Source: Gremmenia infestans (Eukaryota; Ascomycota; Leotiomycetes; Helotiales; Hamatocanthoscyphaceae). From it: 64,000 nt of DNA. Positions 34,641 to 46,480 of the stretch are shown here, piece after piece. The notes below the pieces were generated by a model. That model did not search any database. It was given only the letters and a program-made list of their open reading frames with translations, and was not told the DNA's origin. The number at the start of each line of letters is the position of its first letter. Within the stretch, counting starts at the first letter, position 1. Location: contig JAFEVB010000002.1 in the NCBI GenBank assembly GCA_032629725.1, forward strand, positions 3,224,001-3,288,000. Reading direction: 5' to 3'. Both the position numbers and the translations under genes were made by a program.

Positions 34641-35486
34641 TTATCGAGATCTCATGAATTTAATAGGAGGGGGTGGGCTGCTGCCACGGTTCCACGCATT
34701 CGCGTCTCGCATGGTGTGGCTGTAAATAATTTCGGTGATCATCAAAGCCTGAGCACGGCTTTCAAGAGGTGGTAGTGGTATCGTCGAAAAGGGATTTCCC
34801 GCTTGGAAATCGTGCTCAACGATAATCTCCTCAAGATCACTAACCATGTGGTCTCTTTGCGTCAAATTTGGTTGCAGCATAAAGACCAGCTCCTCGAGAT
34901 TGGGAAACATAATCATCAGCCACATATTGTCGGGGAGATTCCTGCAAATCATCGCATGTCCATCGTCGAGTGAGATTGCGAGATGCTTGATAGGTTGGGA
35001 CCAAGAAGGGCGGATGTATGCTTGGATTTCAGAGACGCCTACATAGATTGTTCGTACGGGAAATTTGCCATCACTGTATATATGCTGTTTCTTGAATTCG
35101 GATTCGGACTTTGCGTAGAGTTCTGGGAGGAGAGGGAGTTCGCGCCTATGATACAAAATGTCATGCTCAGCATTGACATAGAAGCCAGCCTCGCGGCCGT
35201 AGCCAGAGGGGAGCACAACCAGTGTACGCGACTTCATCGCCTCGTACCTGGAGTTTTGGCAGATATGGAACACGACTGGCACTTTAACGCGACCCCATCT
35301 GATGACTTGCGGTGTTCGAGCCACGACGTTCCAGATCATAAGTTGGCACTCCTTGGGAAGTTGAGGAAAGAACTTGAAAGATGCGCCAGTCCCGTTATCC
35401 ATGGCCTGTTCCTTCGCAAGCTGACGATTGCTGCCAGGGAAATTGTCTGAAGTGAAGACGAAGCTCATGGGCGTAAGTTTGATCAA
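34641..35486 (-). CDS. 2EXR-domain family protein (copy 1)
   Basis: This is a single-exon frame of 281 residues from 35486. A start at 35402 (MDNGTGASFKFF) would give 253 residues and places the domain near the N-terminus. The region FFPQLPKECQLMIWNVVARTPQVI followed by VPVVFHICQNSRYEAMKSRT is the hallmark of the 2EXR family, abundant in ascomycetes and resembling F-box-like segments. An aromatic FYVNAEHDILYHRREL segment and IKHLAISLDD and MFPNLEELVFMLQPN elements follow in the usual family order. The biochemical function of the family is unknown. The N-terminal MSFVFTSDNFPGSN stretch looks atypical, so the shorter start is plausible. Three more members lie in this window. Confidence 0.8.
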   Translation of the reverse strand: MIKLTPMSFVFTSDNFPGSNRQLAKEQAMDNGTGASFKFFPQLPKECQLMIWNVVARTPQVIRWGRVKVPVVFHICQNSRYEAMKSRTLVVLPSGYGREAGFYVNAEHDILYHRRELPLLPELYAKSESEFKKQHIYSDGKFPVRTIYVGVSEIQAYIRPSWSQPIKHLAISLDDGHAMICRNLPDNMWLMIMFPNLEELVFMLQPNLTQRDHMVSDLEEIIVEHDFQAGNPFSTIPLPPLESRAQALMITEIIYSHTMRDANAWNRGSSPPPPIKFMRSR

Positions 35487-35563
35487 GCTGTTTGAAGGGG
35501 AACTTCTGGCTGGGATAGAGAATGCGGTGACTGCAGCGATACCTTTAGGCGTCAGTTTCCTTC

Positions 35564-35950
35564 TTAAAGCAATCCAATGGCTGCTGTCCTAAGACAGGAA
35601 ATACCACCAACCCCTGGAGAAATCCGGTCCGACAGTTCAACATCATTGCCGCCAGTTGAAGCATGAGGTGCAAGACCAGCTCTGGGAGCGGAAGTCGCGG
35701 CACTGAACCGGAGGAACGAGACAGACTTTCCATCAACCTGGACAGTGTGTCTTGTGGTGTGAGGTGCGTTAGTACGCGACAGGGGAGTAGAACTAGAGCC
35801 AGGTCGGAGAGCAATGGTGAACGCGTGGTTGCTTCCGTTGCTCAACCGTGGAGTCGAGACAGAAGCTACTTCACCACCCTCGGAGTGTCTAGAAGCGCCT
35901 TTGCGACCAAGCGTTTGGCGTCGTCGACGGGGTGGACCTATGGATGACAT
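35564..35950 (-). CDS. Small hypothetical protein
   Basis: This is an uninterrupted minus-strand frame of 128 residues beginning MSSIGPPRRRRQTLGRK. It is rich in Ser, Arg, Gly and Pro, basic at the N-terminus, with no hydrophobic core segment and no domain I recognise. It sits between two 2EXR genes on the same strand. The composition could equally come from a non-coding GC-rich stretch, and the opposite strand is also open over much of it. I list it as a weak candidate only. Confidence 0.3.
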   Translation of the reverse strand: MSSIGPPRRRRQTLGRKGASRHSEGGEVASVSTPRLSNGSNHAFTIALRPGSSSTPLSRTNAPHTTRHTVQVDGKSVSFLRFSAATSAPRAGLAPHASTGGNDVELSDRISPGVGGISCLRTAAIGLL

Positions 35951-36559
35951 TGTCTCTTCTTAATTGGAGATCTCCTAAGTCTCAAGATGTTCATCCGCTC
36001 GAAAGTGAATGCGGTGGTGCAATACCTTGATGACTCCCTCCTGTGTTGTTGTCAAGAAAAGATCGAACTGAATGCAACGAGTATGAGGAACGCAAGGTGT
36101 ACTTTGCAAAGCTACCTGAGTTGCCGCTGTAGGGTTGTTGTCTCATGAACTTGTAGTGTAGAGATACAATATGAAGGAAGGTTGAGATTCAAATCAAGTT
36201 ATGGGTACTATAAGCGAAAATTAGTGAATTTGGGGTTGGGTAGAAAGTTATTCACTTGTACCTCACTTTCTCCGAAAATAGGAGCTGTCGCGGTAGGACC
36301 AAAAACGGCTCACTTTAGACGTTCAAGAGTAGGTAGGAAGTCGTCAGTGGAATTGGGCTTTTGCCTACCTACACCCGAGTATGCTAGGACGACATCATAT
36401 CAGATTATCCCAGGTTGATACGGTGTAGAATACTACAATGTGTCTTTTCGTACCACTAATGTGATTCCCATGTGTGGTAGGTAAGTAGCTCTACAATACA
36501 GAATAAAAAACGCCACCGGAAGCTCAAAGAAAACCTCTTGAATTTCATGCCTCAACCAT

Positions 36560-38116
36560 TTACCAAAGAGGGTTCTCTAGATCCTTAAATCCGGGTATAC
36601 GCTCATACCTATTAGTGACCCCATCTGCACTTTCAGGGTATGTTCTTATCCATAGGTTCCATTTTCGCTGTTCACAGACAGCGCAGAATCGGCCCCTGAA
36701 GTAATCTGGACGATGGTAGCGGGGGTACCAGGGGAGATGCACCACATGGCCACAGCTCTCACACAACCTCCTGCGTCTTTCAACTGGAATTTTCATAAAA
36801 GTCAACTTCAGTGGACCCCCAAAGCCCCGAATTACTCTTTGCCGAAAAATTTCGCGAATACCGTCCATACAAGCAGTCTGTGTTTGTTGCACATCATCCT
36901 TGATAGTTTCTTCTTCAATATCTTTGTTGTCTACCACGACCAGCTCTTCGAGCATGTTGTCACGCTCTAGGTTTGGATAGAGAATAACAACAAGTTCTTC
37001 AAGTTCAGGGAATACCATCTTGAGCGAGGTCCATAGAAATGGGACACGAAACGGCCGAGCTGGATTTTGAGGCCATATCTCAGAATAAGTGGTGGCTTGG
37101 TCCAAATTGATGGCAAGTCGTTTGATGTGTTTGGACCACTCTGGGTCAATGAGGGTTCGAGGTCCTGGTGGTCCAACTGCAGGACGTGGCAACTGGGGTC
37201 CATAGGCAAGTTTTTGTTTTCTGTACACAACATCCAAATCGTAGTTGATGAATATGCTGTATGTCTTCCACCTCAGGTAAGGAAATTCGACCCGCTCATA
37301 AGCCTGTAGAGAACAAGAAGTTAGTCCAATTCTAGGTCAAGTTTTCGGCGACGAACAGCCTGGTGAGCAATTCTCAGAGAGCTGCGAGAACCTCTCTTAT
37401 AAGGGAACTTCTAGACATAGATTGCAGATGACTCTGAAATCTGCCAGAAAAAGACACAAGTAGCATCTGAATTATCTTACCTTGAGTGTTGCTGCCCTTG
37501 ATTCCGAACAAGTATGGACAACCCCTGGAAGTTTACCACCTCCCGGTCGCCAATGAACAAGTCGTGGAACAATAGCCAACTTCCAGATCTGCTCACGTAG
37601 CTGTTCAAGATCTCAGAGTCAGCTAAGGCTTTCTTATTGTTTCAGGAGTCAAAAGGTATGTCTCTGGAGTGCATTGCTTCGGTGTACTGTACTCTAAATA
37701 CACTCCAGACACTGTACGAAAGAGGAATCAATTCTCCGAGGAACTTTAGAAGCACCTACCTCGAACGGAAGCTCAGGAAAGCAAGTAAACATCCCAAACA
37801 TCTCTAGCACAACATCCGCATTCACTGCCGTTTCGTCAAGCTGAACATTATCGAAATCCCAATCACCGGTAGGCGCAGTCTCGGCTTTCAGCGTGATGTT
37901 ATTCCTGAACAGTGAATGCAGAGCAGCAAATACTTCGCCGTCAGAGGGTGTACCTTCAGTCGCTTCAGAAGCAGAAGGAGTAGGAGTAGGCGTAGATTTA
38001 TGTGTATTGGTAGCGCTAGTAGATAGAGGGAGAGCGAGAGAGTGAGACATCGAAGTGCTAGGACCTTCCATGGGAGAAGTGAGCTCCTGCTCTGCGGTGA
38101 CGGTCGAGTTAGACAT
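36560..38116 (-). CDS. 2EXR-domain protein with C-terminal Cys motif (copy 2)
   Basis: Exons 38116-37760, 37600-37481 and 37303-36560 on the minus strand join in phase to give 406 residues. The first ~110 residues are Ser/Thr/Pro-rich. The 2EXR region begins at the end of exon 1 (FTCFPELPFE) and continues across the intron as LREQIWKLAIVPRLVHW and LPGVVHTCSESRAATLKAYE, the family order. Then come the FINYDLDVVYRKQ, HIKRLAINLD and VFPELEELVVILYPN elements. Unlike the other copies, the C-terminus has two CxxC pairs (CESC and CAVC, 22 residues apart) that could bind zinc. Family function is unknown. The middle exon is only 120 nt and the frame would be lost without it. Confidence 0.83.
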
Positions 38117-39022
38117 CCTGGCGACAGTAGCCCTTCCGAACCAAGGTCAGTAAGATCATCACCGTTGCCAGCTACCTATGCAAGAGCACATACCTATGTA
38201 CCTAGAAGATAATCCAATGCCTCACAGGACTCGAGATATCATTGTGCGGTATCGGCGTTGTGTTGAAAGCGAGCAAGGTGTCAAGTGCAGTAAACAAATG
38301 TGATTCAATCCCTCTCCACATGCTTTGACAAGAGAAGACACAATAACCTGATCCGTGAGTCGGTGAAGCGTGGTCGAAAAATACCTGACCAGAGTGATAT
38401 TGTATGCGAAGGGGGCAGACCAGATAGCAGAACACCACACTGACGTGGTTCACGTGAGGAAGGCTCGAGCGGTTTGAATGGCTCGGGACGTTGCGAGCGG
38501 AAGCAAGAAGAGGTTGCATGCACATTATGTATTGACCAAATACAATAACATTACTTCAGAACAGGAGCTGCTCTCGCATAGACGTTGTAAGGGGGTGTTG
38601 TTTGCACTTTGCCCGCCCATTTTTTCAAGAATCTGTCCAAGCTAACGATAGAAGCAAGATTAAACATGTAAAATCAAAGGTCACTTGAGTTGCGCAAAGG
38701 CTTTCTGTAATTAATATTTATTGACTTGGATCATTCCAAGAATTGCTACTTAAGTTATTTGCTATGTAGGGTATTCATAACACAGTAGCCATACCATTAC
38801 GCCGTGATGAAGAGGAGAGAAGCGCATTGCTTTCACTGCTTTCATTCCCAATTGCGCCATAAAAATGCATCGTCTGATTGATACAATCAGGGGTATATCC
38901 ACCATTGTTCCGTTTTCCATAAAAAAGCATACCCCAGCCCGTCTTTCCGCTTCCAAGAAAAATAAAGAAAAGGAAAGACAAGCGTCTACGCTCATGCGCC
39001 ATAAAATTATGTATAGTTCATA
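38117..39022. other. Intergenic region
   Basis: The left part is the presumed promoter of the second 2EXR gene, and the right part is 3' flank of the arrestin gene. Overlapping minus-strand frames here lack any domain. I see no other feature. Confidence 0.45.
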
Positions 39023-40563
39023 CTAAGCCTCAGAAGCGCCAGAAGCTCTAGGTTCTCCCGAAGAACCTCCATTGAATGCGGATGCATCGTCGACAGGATC
39101 ATCCAATGGAGGCAAATCCTCGTAATCGGGAAGGGGTGGACCAGTGTAATCACTGAGATCCGCGTTACGATACCCAGGAGGGCTTGTCGGAACGTCCTGG
39201 TAAAGGGGTGGCTGTTCCAAATCCCAGGAGAGACCCATGCCACTTCTCTCGCTGAGGATGACATTGAAGTGCATCCTAAGCACTCTTGCGGCGCCTGAAG
39301 GAGTGACCTTGCTCGGATTTTTAATCAATGCCATCTCATCGGAAATGATCATCTCTATGATTAAGACGTGAGTGATCTCTGTTCCATCCTCAGATGTCAT
39401 GTCGCACGTTGGGCGTGACTCTGGTCGGACATTGATGGGGAACTCGACCTCAATTCTTCCATCAGGGCCGCTGTAGTCTCCCTTCCAACCATTCTTGAGC
39501 TCGCTGTTTCCGATTATTTTGTTTTCCTTGTGAAGTTCACCCTTCTTGGCATCATCCACATTGCCCAACCTTGCAGAATGCTTTGGGCATGCAGGAGATA
39601 TAGATTTCTCATTCTCCTCCAAACGCCACAGTAGTCGTTTTAGCTTCCACTGATTCTGTGTTTTCTCGTCGACGTTCCTCTTAACAACGCCATCTACGCG
39701 CAAAGAGATGTTATGCTGTCCGATTGGGTGTATGACTGCTGGGAATTCACAGTTCACTGTAATGTTGGTGGGAGGGAAAATTCGGATGGACTTTTTCGGG
39801 ATTTCGGGGGGTAGGATCGCACGCTTGAGGTCGATGACCTTTGAGGATTTGATAGGTTCACCGCTCTTAGTGGTGGTTACGGCTGCTCTCAGGATGTATT
39901 CGATCTTGGTAGTGGTGCCTTGAATACTCGCAGGTAGGTGGCCTGGCAGAAGAAAGCTGAATGGGAAATTATGAATACCTGCCCTCAGTCATTAGTATAT
40001 GGCCAAGAAAGCTCTTGCTGTAACTCACCTCTTGGCAGAATGGATGGAGCAGTAAGGATGCTCCACTCGTCCAATTGCTCCGTCTGTTTGGTACAGTCTT
40101 GGCAGTGAGTATGATTGCGGAAAGGCTTCTTTCTCGTGACCTCCACGTTGAATCTCATGCTAAGCGTTTCAATGCTCATTTGATCTTCTTGGATGTTCAA
40201 CTGAAGCTGTCCCGAGATCAATGCGCCCGAGCTATTCGCTGGTGGGCCATAACAGACAGCCGGTGGCGATTCAATTTTGATGTCGAGAGTGACAGGATGA
40301 TGTTGTGGGAGTGATTTGGTAGAACTCTTTGGGGTGATCAAGTTTGTCAAAGACAGCCTCTTGTTGTGCGAGTCGGGCATCTTGACGCTCAGGTCCTGCG
40401 AGAGCAAGGATGAGCCAGAAGAAGACGGCGACCGATCTGGAGACGCAGGCCGTCTAATGGTGTTCAAAGGACGTCTTTTTAATTCTGCCGGAGTATTGTG
40501 AGAGTTGTTGAAGGGGGGGTGCGAGGAATGCGAGCGGAAGAATGTAGATATCGAGTGGGTCAT
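39023..40563 (-). CDS. LDB19/ART1-type alpha-arrestin
   Basis: This is an arrestin-related trafficking adaptor, which in yeast links plasma-membrane transporters to the ubiquitin ligase Rsp5 for endocytosis. Exons 40563-40029 and 39978-39023 on the minus strand give 496 residues. After a Ser/Pro-rich N-terminus, the LDB19-type arrestin N domain begins at TLDIKIESPPAVCYGPPANSS, with the paired Cys segment HCQDC and the junction PRGIHNFPFSFLLPGHLPAS, a family signature. The arrestin C-like half follows, and the tail carries PPLY and PPGY, canonical PPxY motifs for Rsp5-type WW domains, in an acidic Pro-rich context. The frame is open upstream of 40563, but the Met there starts a typical N-terminus. 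The family call is strong. The cargo is unknown. Confidence 0.88.
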
Positions 40564-43500
40564 GGTGGGAAAAGGGAAGGCGTTACTGGCGGTGGCGTTG
40601 GCTGGGGAAGGAAGGCTATTGACGGCTTGCCTTTTTTTTCTTTCTTCAACACATCTGCTGTGAGTACTGTAAAAGTTTTCCAAAGCCAGTCGTAGTTGAA
40701 GCGAATGGCAACTAGAATAACAGGTAGGCACTCGAAGATGATATGGAATGAGAAGGAATAGTCAGAATGCAGTGGTTTGGTAGTATGACTGTATTTGCCC
40801 TTGGTTCCTTCATTCATTCGATTGACGTTCAAGGATGCGGGGCAAAGACAATTATATGTTTTTGGCTGCGAAGGTCAATCTCATGCGACTTTTTAATTAC
40901 TTACCTACCTACAACATAAGGGGACGCGCGCATGCATGAGCAAGCTGGCATTAGGCCGGTACCATACCGATAATCGTGTCATTCTTACCTGCGTACTATT
41001 ATTTGGCCCGCACACCAGGCTGGACTTGGGGCATGTGGGTGTGTGGAGGAGGAGGAAGTTCACCGTTCAGGTCAGATGTTGAAAATATGCTACAGTAAGG
41101 AGTGGAGTACGTACTGTAAATTTGAACGCTCGTGCCAAGTGTGTCATTGGTGCATGGATGAGGCACACGACGGAGAATAGAGAATAGGTAGGTACGCATG
41201 GTTGGTAGCATGGTTGGTAGCATGGTTGGTAGCATGGTTCCCTGTTTGTTGATCATCTTCAATGCCCCCTCACCGGCATGCGGCGATACTGTAGTAGTTT
41301 ATAGACATGCCATGATGCGAGGACGTGGGCCGTGGCCGTGGTGTCATAGCTAAATTCAACCACCACAGTACTGCACATCAGCGAATTGCCTTTATCATTA
41401 AGCCGTACCTTTCTTGTGAGGCTATAGCAGCTGAAGAAGTACCTACGCATATATAAACTGGCAGCTCGCATGATTGATTCATCTAGAAGAACTTGACCTT
41501 TACCCAAAATTGTTACCATCCAAAACACTACAGGCTCGGCAACAGTTTCCAAATCAAGACTTCAAGCTGTATTGCGGAATCCCCACTAAACTGATGTACT
41601 TTTCAAAGTAAATTACCGCTCTATACTCTATACATGTCCATAATTTCAATCCAGCAAGCCTACTGTATAATACAAGGTAGCTTCATTTACGAGTTAGTCA
41701 CTTCGTACTTTACTTGACCGCAAATCTGCGGAGACAATGCTCCTCTTCTCAGCTCATGGTAGGTAACGTGGATTACATCAGACAATCATGATCTGACTCT
41801 GAAGGAAATTATACGAAAGAGGTACCTGCAAGGAACAATGTAAATTTACATGTCACATGCCTCGCTGACCTGATATTCAAGCTAGGTACGCGAGGGTACT
41901 GAAAATCAAGGTCTGTGATTGTGGCATTGTGGTATTGCGGCTTCCTGGTGCCGTCCCCCGCTTCGCACGCTCCGTATTCGGCGTGAGCTTATTTCACGCC
42001 GATGCGAAATATCAAACACTACTCTGGAGAGAGGTGAGAAGAGAATACGAATTGAGCAATTACTTCGAGATTACTTGGTAGTAATTCATCAGACTTTTCA
42101 TAAGCACGCCATCAATAAAGTTTTTCATCACATATACCAATGAAACAGTCACAATTGTGCGGGGAAGTAGCCGACAGGACAAAGTTATTAGAACAGAACC
42201 CCGCAAAATGGCGTTTGAAGACCTTTCGAGATCTCCTCGGAGGGTCATATGTCCAGCGCTTCACAGGCCCAGCGGCTCGCAAGTTTCATCCCGCGCATAC
42301 CTGCAAAAATGCATGCACACGCACGAAGTAGGAGGACGTCGATCCAAAGGCAAGGCACTGGCAGAGACATGTGTTGTGCAATGGTGGATGAAGTAATGCA
42401 TTATATTACTTAAACGTGCGCACGTCACGATGTTTGCGTGCTTTGTTACGTTTCTCACAACATGACAAAAGGAACAACGCCCTGCCAATATTACCTAATT
42501 GACAAAAGCTCTTCCACTTGTTTGAAACACCCCCCTTTTTTTTCTTTCTCATGAGGGTATTGAAAATAAGGCAAATAAAAGTTCTCTTCTCTTCTACTCA
42601 TCTCATATCTTTCCACTCTTCATGCTCTTCTCCCACTTGGCCGAGTTAATTAGTACTTGGTAGTACGAGTGAGTATGTATGTAGGTACTTACTCGATGAT
42701 TATTCGATAATATCCACTCTTTGGGTTTTAAGCCTGCAGAAGCCTTCTAGCCCGGAAAACTTTAAATGGAAAATCATTCTAGTGCCCAGCTAATCCATGT
42801 CGCAATCCCAGTCAAACGTGACCTCGTCATAGCGGCGCCAAGCAGAGAATTCCCCGATTGGCTCAAAGTCGGGTCTATTACTTGATTACTTTTGAAAATT
42901 TTCAATGCTCGCAAAATGGAATGAGTCTTCAAGGGCTAATAAGGCGTCTCGACTTTTTTCTATTTCTATGAATAGCGCAACTCATATTTCTAGCTCGTTT
43001 CTAGCTGTTTCTAGCCCTACCTACTGAGCTCTCACCGTCGGCTTCTCGTCCGATGCCAACCGCGCGGACGCTTGCTTTTCCAGGAACCAATGCCCTCTTC
43101 TGGGCAAGGGGTGCGGACAACGCCGATGGAAGTACTCCTTCCTCTACGACGACTCCTTCTTGTTACGGTATTTCTTTTATTAGTTCTTACGGAGATTCTT
43201 CATCCTGCCATCGTTTCAACTTCCTCGTCACATCGCGCCTTCGTCCTTCTACTTCTATTTCTGCCTCGCGAGTTTTGTTTCATGCTGTAAGAAATTGGAA
43301 ATACGTGGAGCATGCCGTAGTTGGCGTTTCTTCAGCACTCGAGTGGATAGTAGGCGTGCATTTGGTTCGATATTGTGACATTTCTTTATTTATGTTAGGA
43401 TCGCGGGCCTTGAGACTGCTCGCAAGGAGCTTTCAACAACTGTGCGAGCTAGAAAGAGCGAGGTTCGAAGGAAGGGACCAGTTGAAAAGACCAGTTTTGG

Positions 43501-43751
43501 ACACGGAGGAAGGTATAAACAAATGAGTGAAGTATTAGTTGCAAACTTATTGTCGTTCTTTCATAATTGCTGTTGATACGTTCTCTTATTACTCGTATAT
43601 CCTAGAGGTCTCCTCACCTCAACGCGTCACAATTTCCATTCTGCCACACCGTTTCATACTCTATGTATTTCTTAGAGTTATGTATTCATTGATCGAGAAA
43701 TGCCCAAGCCACGTTGGTTGCCTCTCACTTCTTCAAAAAATGGTATTATTT
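40564..43751. other. Intergenic region of 3.2 kb
   Basis: No gene is supported. An open plus-strand frame at 43053-43526 (157 codons) has no domain, no splice partner and a Ser/Thr-rich composition that changes abruptly, so I do not call it. The region holds a 12-bp tandem repeat near 41.2 kb, several TACCTACC/GGTAGGTA stretches and a T-run near 42.53 kb. Confidence 0.45.
41196..41239. repeat. 12-bp tandem repeat, 3.7 copies
   Basis: The unit GCATGGTTGGTA is repeated three times exactly, followed by a partial fourth copy, in non-coding DNA upstream of the arrestin gene. The copies are identical, so the array is young or being maintained. Confidence 0.9.
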
Positions 43752-45278
43752 CTATATTGCAGCCAAGTCAAATTCACGAACTACTATAGTTGCCAATTGA
43801 CTATCTAAGGCTTCTCGACGCAAGTATAAGGAGAGGACATTATCATCGTGCAGACGAGGGCGATCAACACGTGGTTCAGACGAATAACGTCCGCCTGTCC
43901 ACACCAATTCATAGTCCAGAAAGTTTCCTCCTTTGGTCGCTTTGAGAATTGTCAGAGGCCCCGCGCTTTTATCCCCGGAGTTAGTACCGCTGTTCTCGGG
44001 AAGGATGAAATAGATATCGTTCTGTTTTGTTACCGCCATGACTCCGCGCTTCCCGCCAAGAAGCGCAGTAACATTCGGCAGAGGACTTTGAGTCCAGACC
44101 CCTAGATGAAGTACATCGTCAGACAACAGAACGGCAGTAAAGGGTAGAGACATACCCTGAGGTGAGCGGTAGTAATGCTTCCACTGCATCTGCCCACCCA
44201 TGGTATCGCGATTCAAGACGTGAACACCACCCTCATAGTCTACGACCTGATCTTCTTGGTTATGCGCGCCGCACCCCTTGGGAATACTAAAGACCTTGAT
44301 ACCCTCCTTATCACAACGAACAGTTTCCCCCTTTTCTAATTCCGCAATCGTAATGCCGGCATCATTCTTCCAGATACGTCCAAGGTCATCGCTGTAGCTG
44401 TACCAGAGATCATGGTTATTTTCAATACCATTCGGGCCTGCTTGTTGTTTGTGCTGTACGCCCGTGGATTTATCCCAGCCCTCAAAGGGGATAAAGTCAC
44501 GATATGTCCACGTCACGTGGAGCCGAGAGTTGAAGTAGTCAAGACCATTGATATACGGGTTGTTGTCGTTTCCTTCAAGGTAAATACCCATTGAAACGTA
44601 CTTTCCAGTCTTACTGCTGTAGGTGTACAACTCTTCGGAACCAAGTCCAGCCCTTGAAAGTGATAAGCTAGTGCTGCTCAAAATGCTGTTGAGTCTGACT
44701 TACATGCCTGTTCGGTATGAAAACATCATATCCTGATCAACAGCGAGGAAGCGAGGATAGGTGATATTAGTAATCGGGGCAGCTGTTCCAGGAAGGGTGT
44801 CGAAAGTAGTCGTGAAGATGGAAGAGTCCCAAACAACATGCTCGGGATCCGTCGCAGCGCCAGCCTGGGAGAACCGATAATGTAAACTGAATCACTGGAT
44901 ATAAGTATTTCTGATTCCAAAAATTTCTTTTAGAACACAAACAACTTACTGGCTACTGTGATGGTCGTACGCAAGATGTATCGTCCCATCGCCATGACAG
45001 ATACCGATCTGAATCGTGTTATGGCCATCATCCGTCACCTGAGCATAATCCTCAAACACGATAACTTCCCACGCTTCCTGCGTCAAGAGTCTCCGTGCGA
45101 GATGAACATAAGTTTGCTCGCTCTCACTCCCTTCACCGGACACTGAGGCATAGAATGCAGTGTATTGCCATCCACGGAACGACAGCAGGATATCCTGTTG
45201 CGCCGACGTCCCATTGAGCAGCCATTGGCGGTTCGCTGGATCAGAGCCCAGTACAAGCTCTGTTGACTCCTTGAGCAT
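43752..45278 (-). CDS. BNR_4-family beta-propeller protein
   Basis: Exons 45278-44950, 44886-44704, 44652-44156 and 44101-43752 on the minus strand join in phase to give 452 residues. The order of motifs matches BNR_4 proteins: LSFRGWQYTAFYA, IQIGICHGDGTIHLAYDHHS with HLHYRFSQAG across the first intron, TYPRFLAVDQDMMFSYRTG, LHVTWTYRD, then NHDLWYSYSDDLGRIWKND (an Asp-box-like turn) and HYYRSPQGVWTQSPLP across the last intron. Members are seven-bladed propellers often found in polysaccharide-degrading loci. The exact substrate is not predictable. The last intron is 54 nt, a multiple of three and open in frame, so it can be mistaken for coding sequence. The frame is open upstream to a Met at 45518, but I see no clear signal peptide and the start is uncertain. 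Confidence 0.8.
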
Positions 45279-45865
45279 CGTGGCGTTGCGTTGCGTTGCT
45301 TTGCCGCTTGTAACTAAATTGAGGGTGTTGGGAATTACGAGTACGGAAGATATGGTTGGTATGTGACTGGGTATTATCAAGTAGAGTAATTCCTTCAAAC
45401 TAGCAACTCTACCAGAAACTATCTTCCCCAAAGTACACTCCCATACCCAACACGTAGTAAAATACCTTCCCCTCGAGACGCTCTCACACTCACTGATTGG
45501 TGGAACCTCACTCGGCAAGCGATAGCCCGGAGTCTGTTCTCGGACTATCTACCCCTATCCAGCGGACCATCTATCGGGGTCACAATTTCAATCCCTTCAC
45601 TATATCCTATAAATGTAATTTTTGGCAAACGCGCGCAGATCGGAAAATAAAAATATTGATCTGAACTTGGTTTACAAGACTGGACTGGCACTCATCTGTT
45701 TTCGTACAATACTGTACCGGTCTGGGTTAGCTACGTTTACGGAGTACCTACCCCTTGCCCATATACCTAGCTCCGGGCGGGGACGCGGGGGGCGGGGGAG
45801 TGGAGTTAGGTTGGCTGGGCTGGACAAGCGAATCTGCGAGAAAGCTAATCTACACCACCACGGTG

Positions 45866-45896
<31 letters not shown>

Positions 45897-46480
45897 CTAC
45901 GCCTTCAATCATCTTCCTGAGAACTTCTACATACGTATGGTCTACAAGGCCACAAAGATGATTTGCAGTTCCACTTTCTCGGTCATCCTGTTCAGCCATG
46001 ATCTCCAGCTCGGACATCAAGGCTCAGGTGGAGGATAGGATGACTCCTGTTATTGGTGGGTCGTGGATCTTGAGTTCCTGAGAAATTCCCTGTTCGTGTG
46101 TATGTGGAGTGCATTTACATTTCCTGGTAATTTCACCGCAAGCGTTAAAATCCGGGGATCCCGCAAAAGAGATAAGTGTCTGTTTTGTGGGGCACATGGT
46201 TCTCCGCTTCAGCTGAAGCGGAGAGTAGGATTGACACAATGAGAGTGTGTAGAGGATGAAGCCATCAGATCTTCTAACCTTGGTTGCGCCGTCTTCCCGA
46301 CAAAGCTGGAGGAGAGACGGGTTAATGATGTTTGTAATTTTAATTCTTGAATGTGATGATCGTTCTTTCAAGTGTATATACGAAGCTTAAGCTCGCCATG
46401 ATGATCCTTCCTTTTTATATCTTTCGTTATATTTACCATCTCATAATCACTAGATCCTATTCATACAATCGATATTCACG
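45279..46480. promoter_or_regulatory. Divergent region between BNR_4 and GH79 genes
   Basis: This 1.2-kb gap between divergent starts is likely a promoter region for both. The first 240 bp could instead code for an N-terminal extension of the BNR_4 protein. It contains a CA-dinucleotide run and one TACGGAGT octamer (45738-45745). No gene is supported. Confidence 0.4.
45864..45890. repeat. CA dinucleotide microsatellite
   Basis: An uninterrupted run of about 13 CA units lies in non-coding DNA. Confidence 0.9.

Noticed and set aside
43053..43526. Possible 157-residue gene
   Set aside because: No recognisable domain or flanking exons; composition shifts along its length. It could be revived only by transcript evidence.
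44681..45518. Longer N-terminus for the BNR_4 protein starting at 45518
   Set aside because: The added residues show neither a convincing signal peptide nor family similarity; the Met at 45278 starts right before the conserved region. It remains possible.
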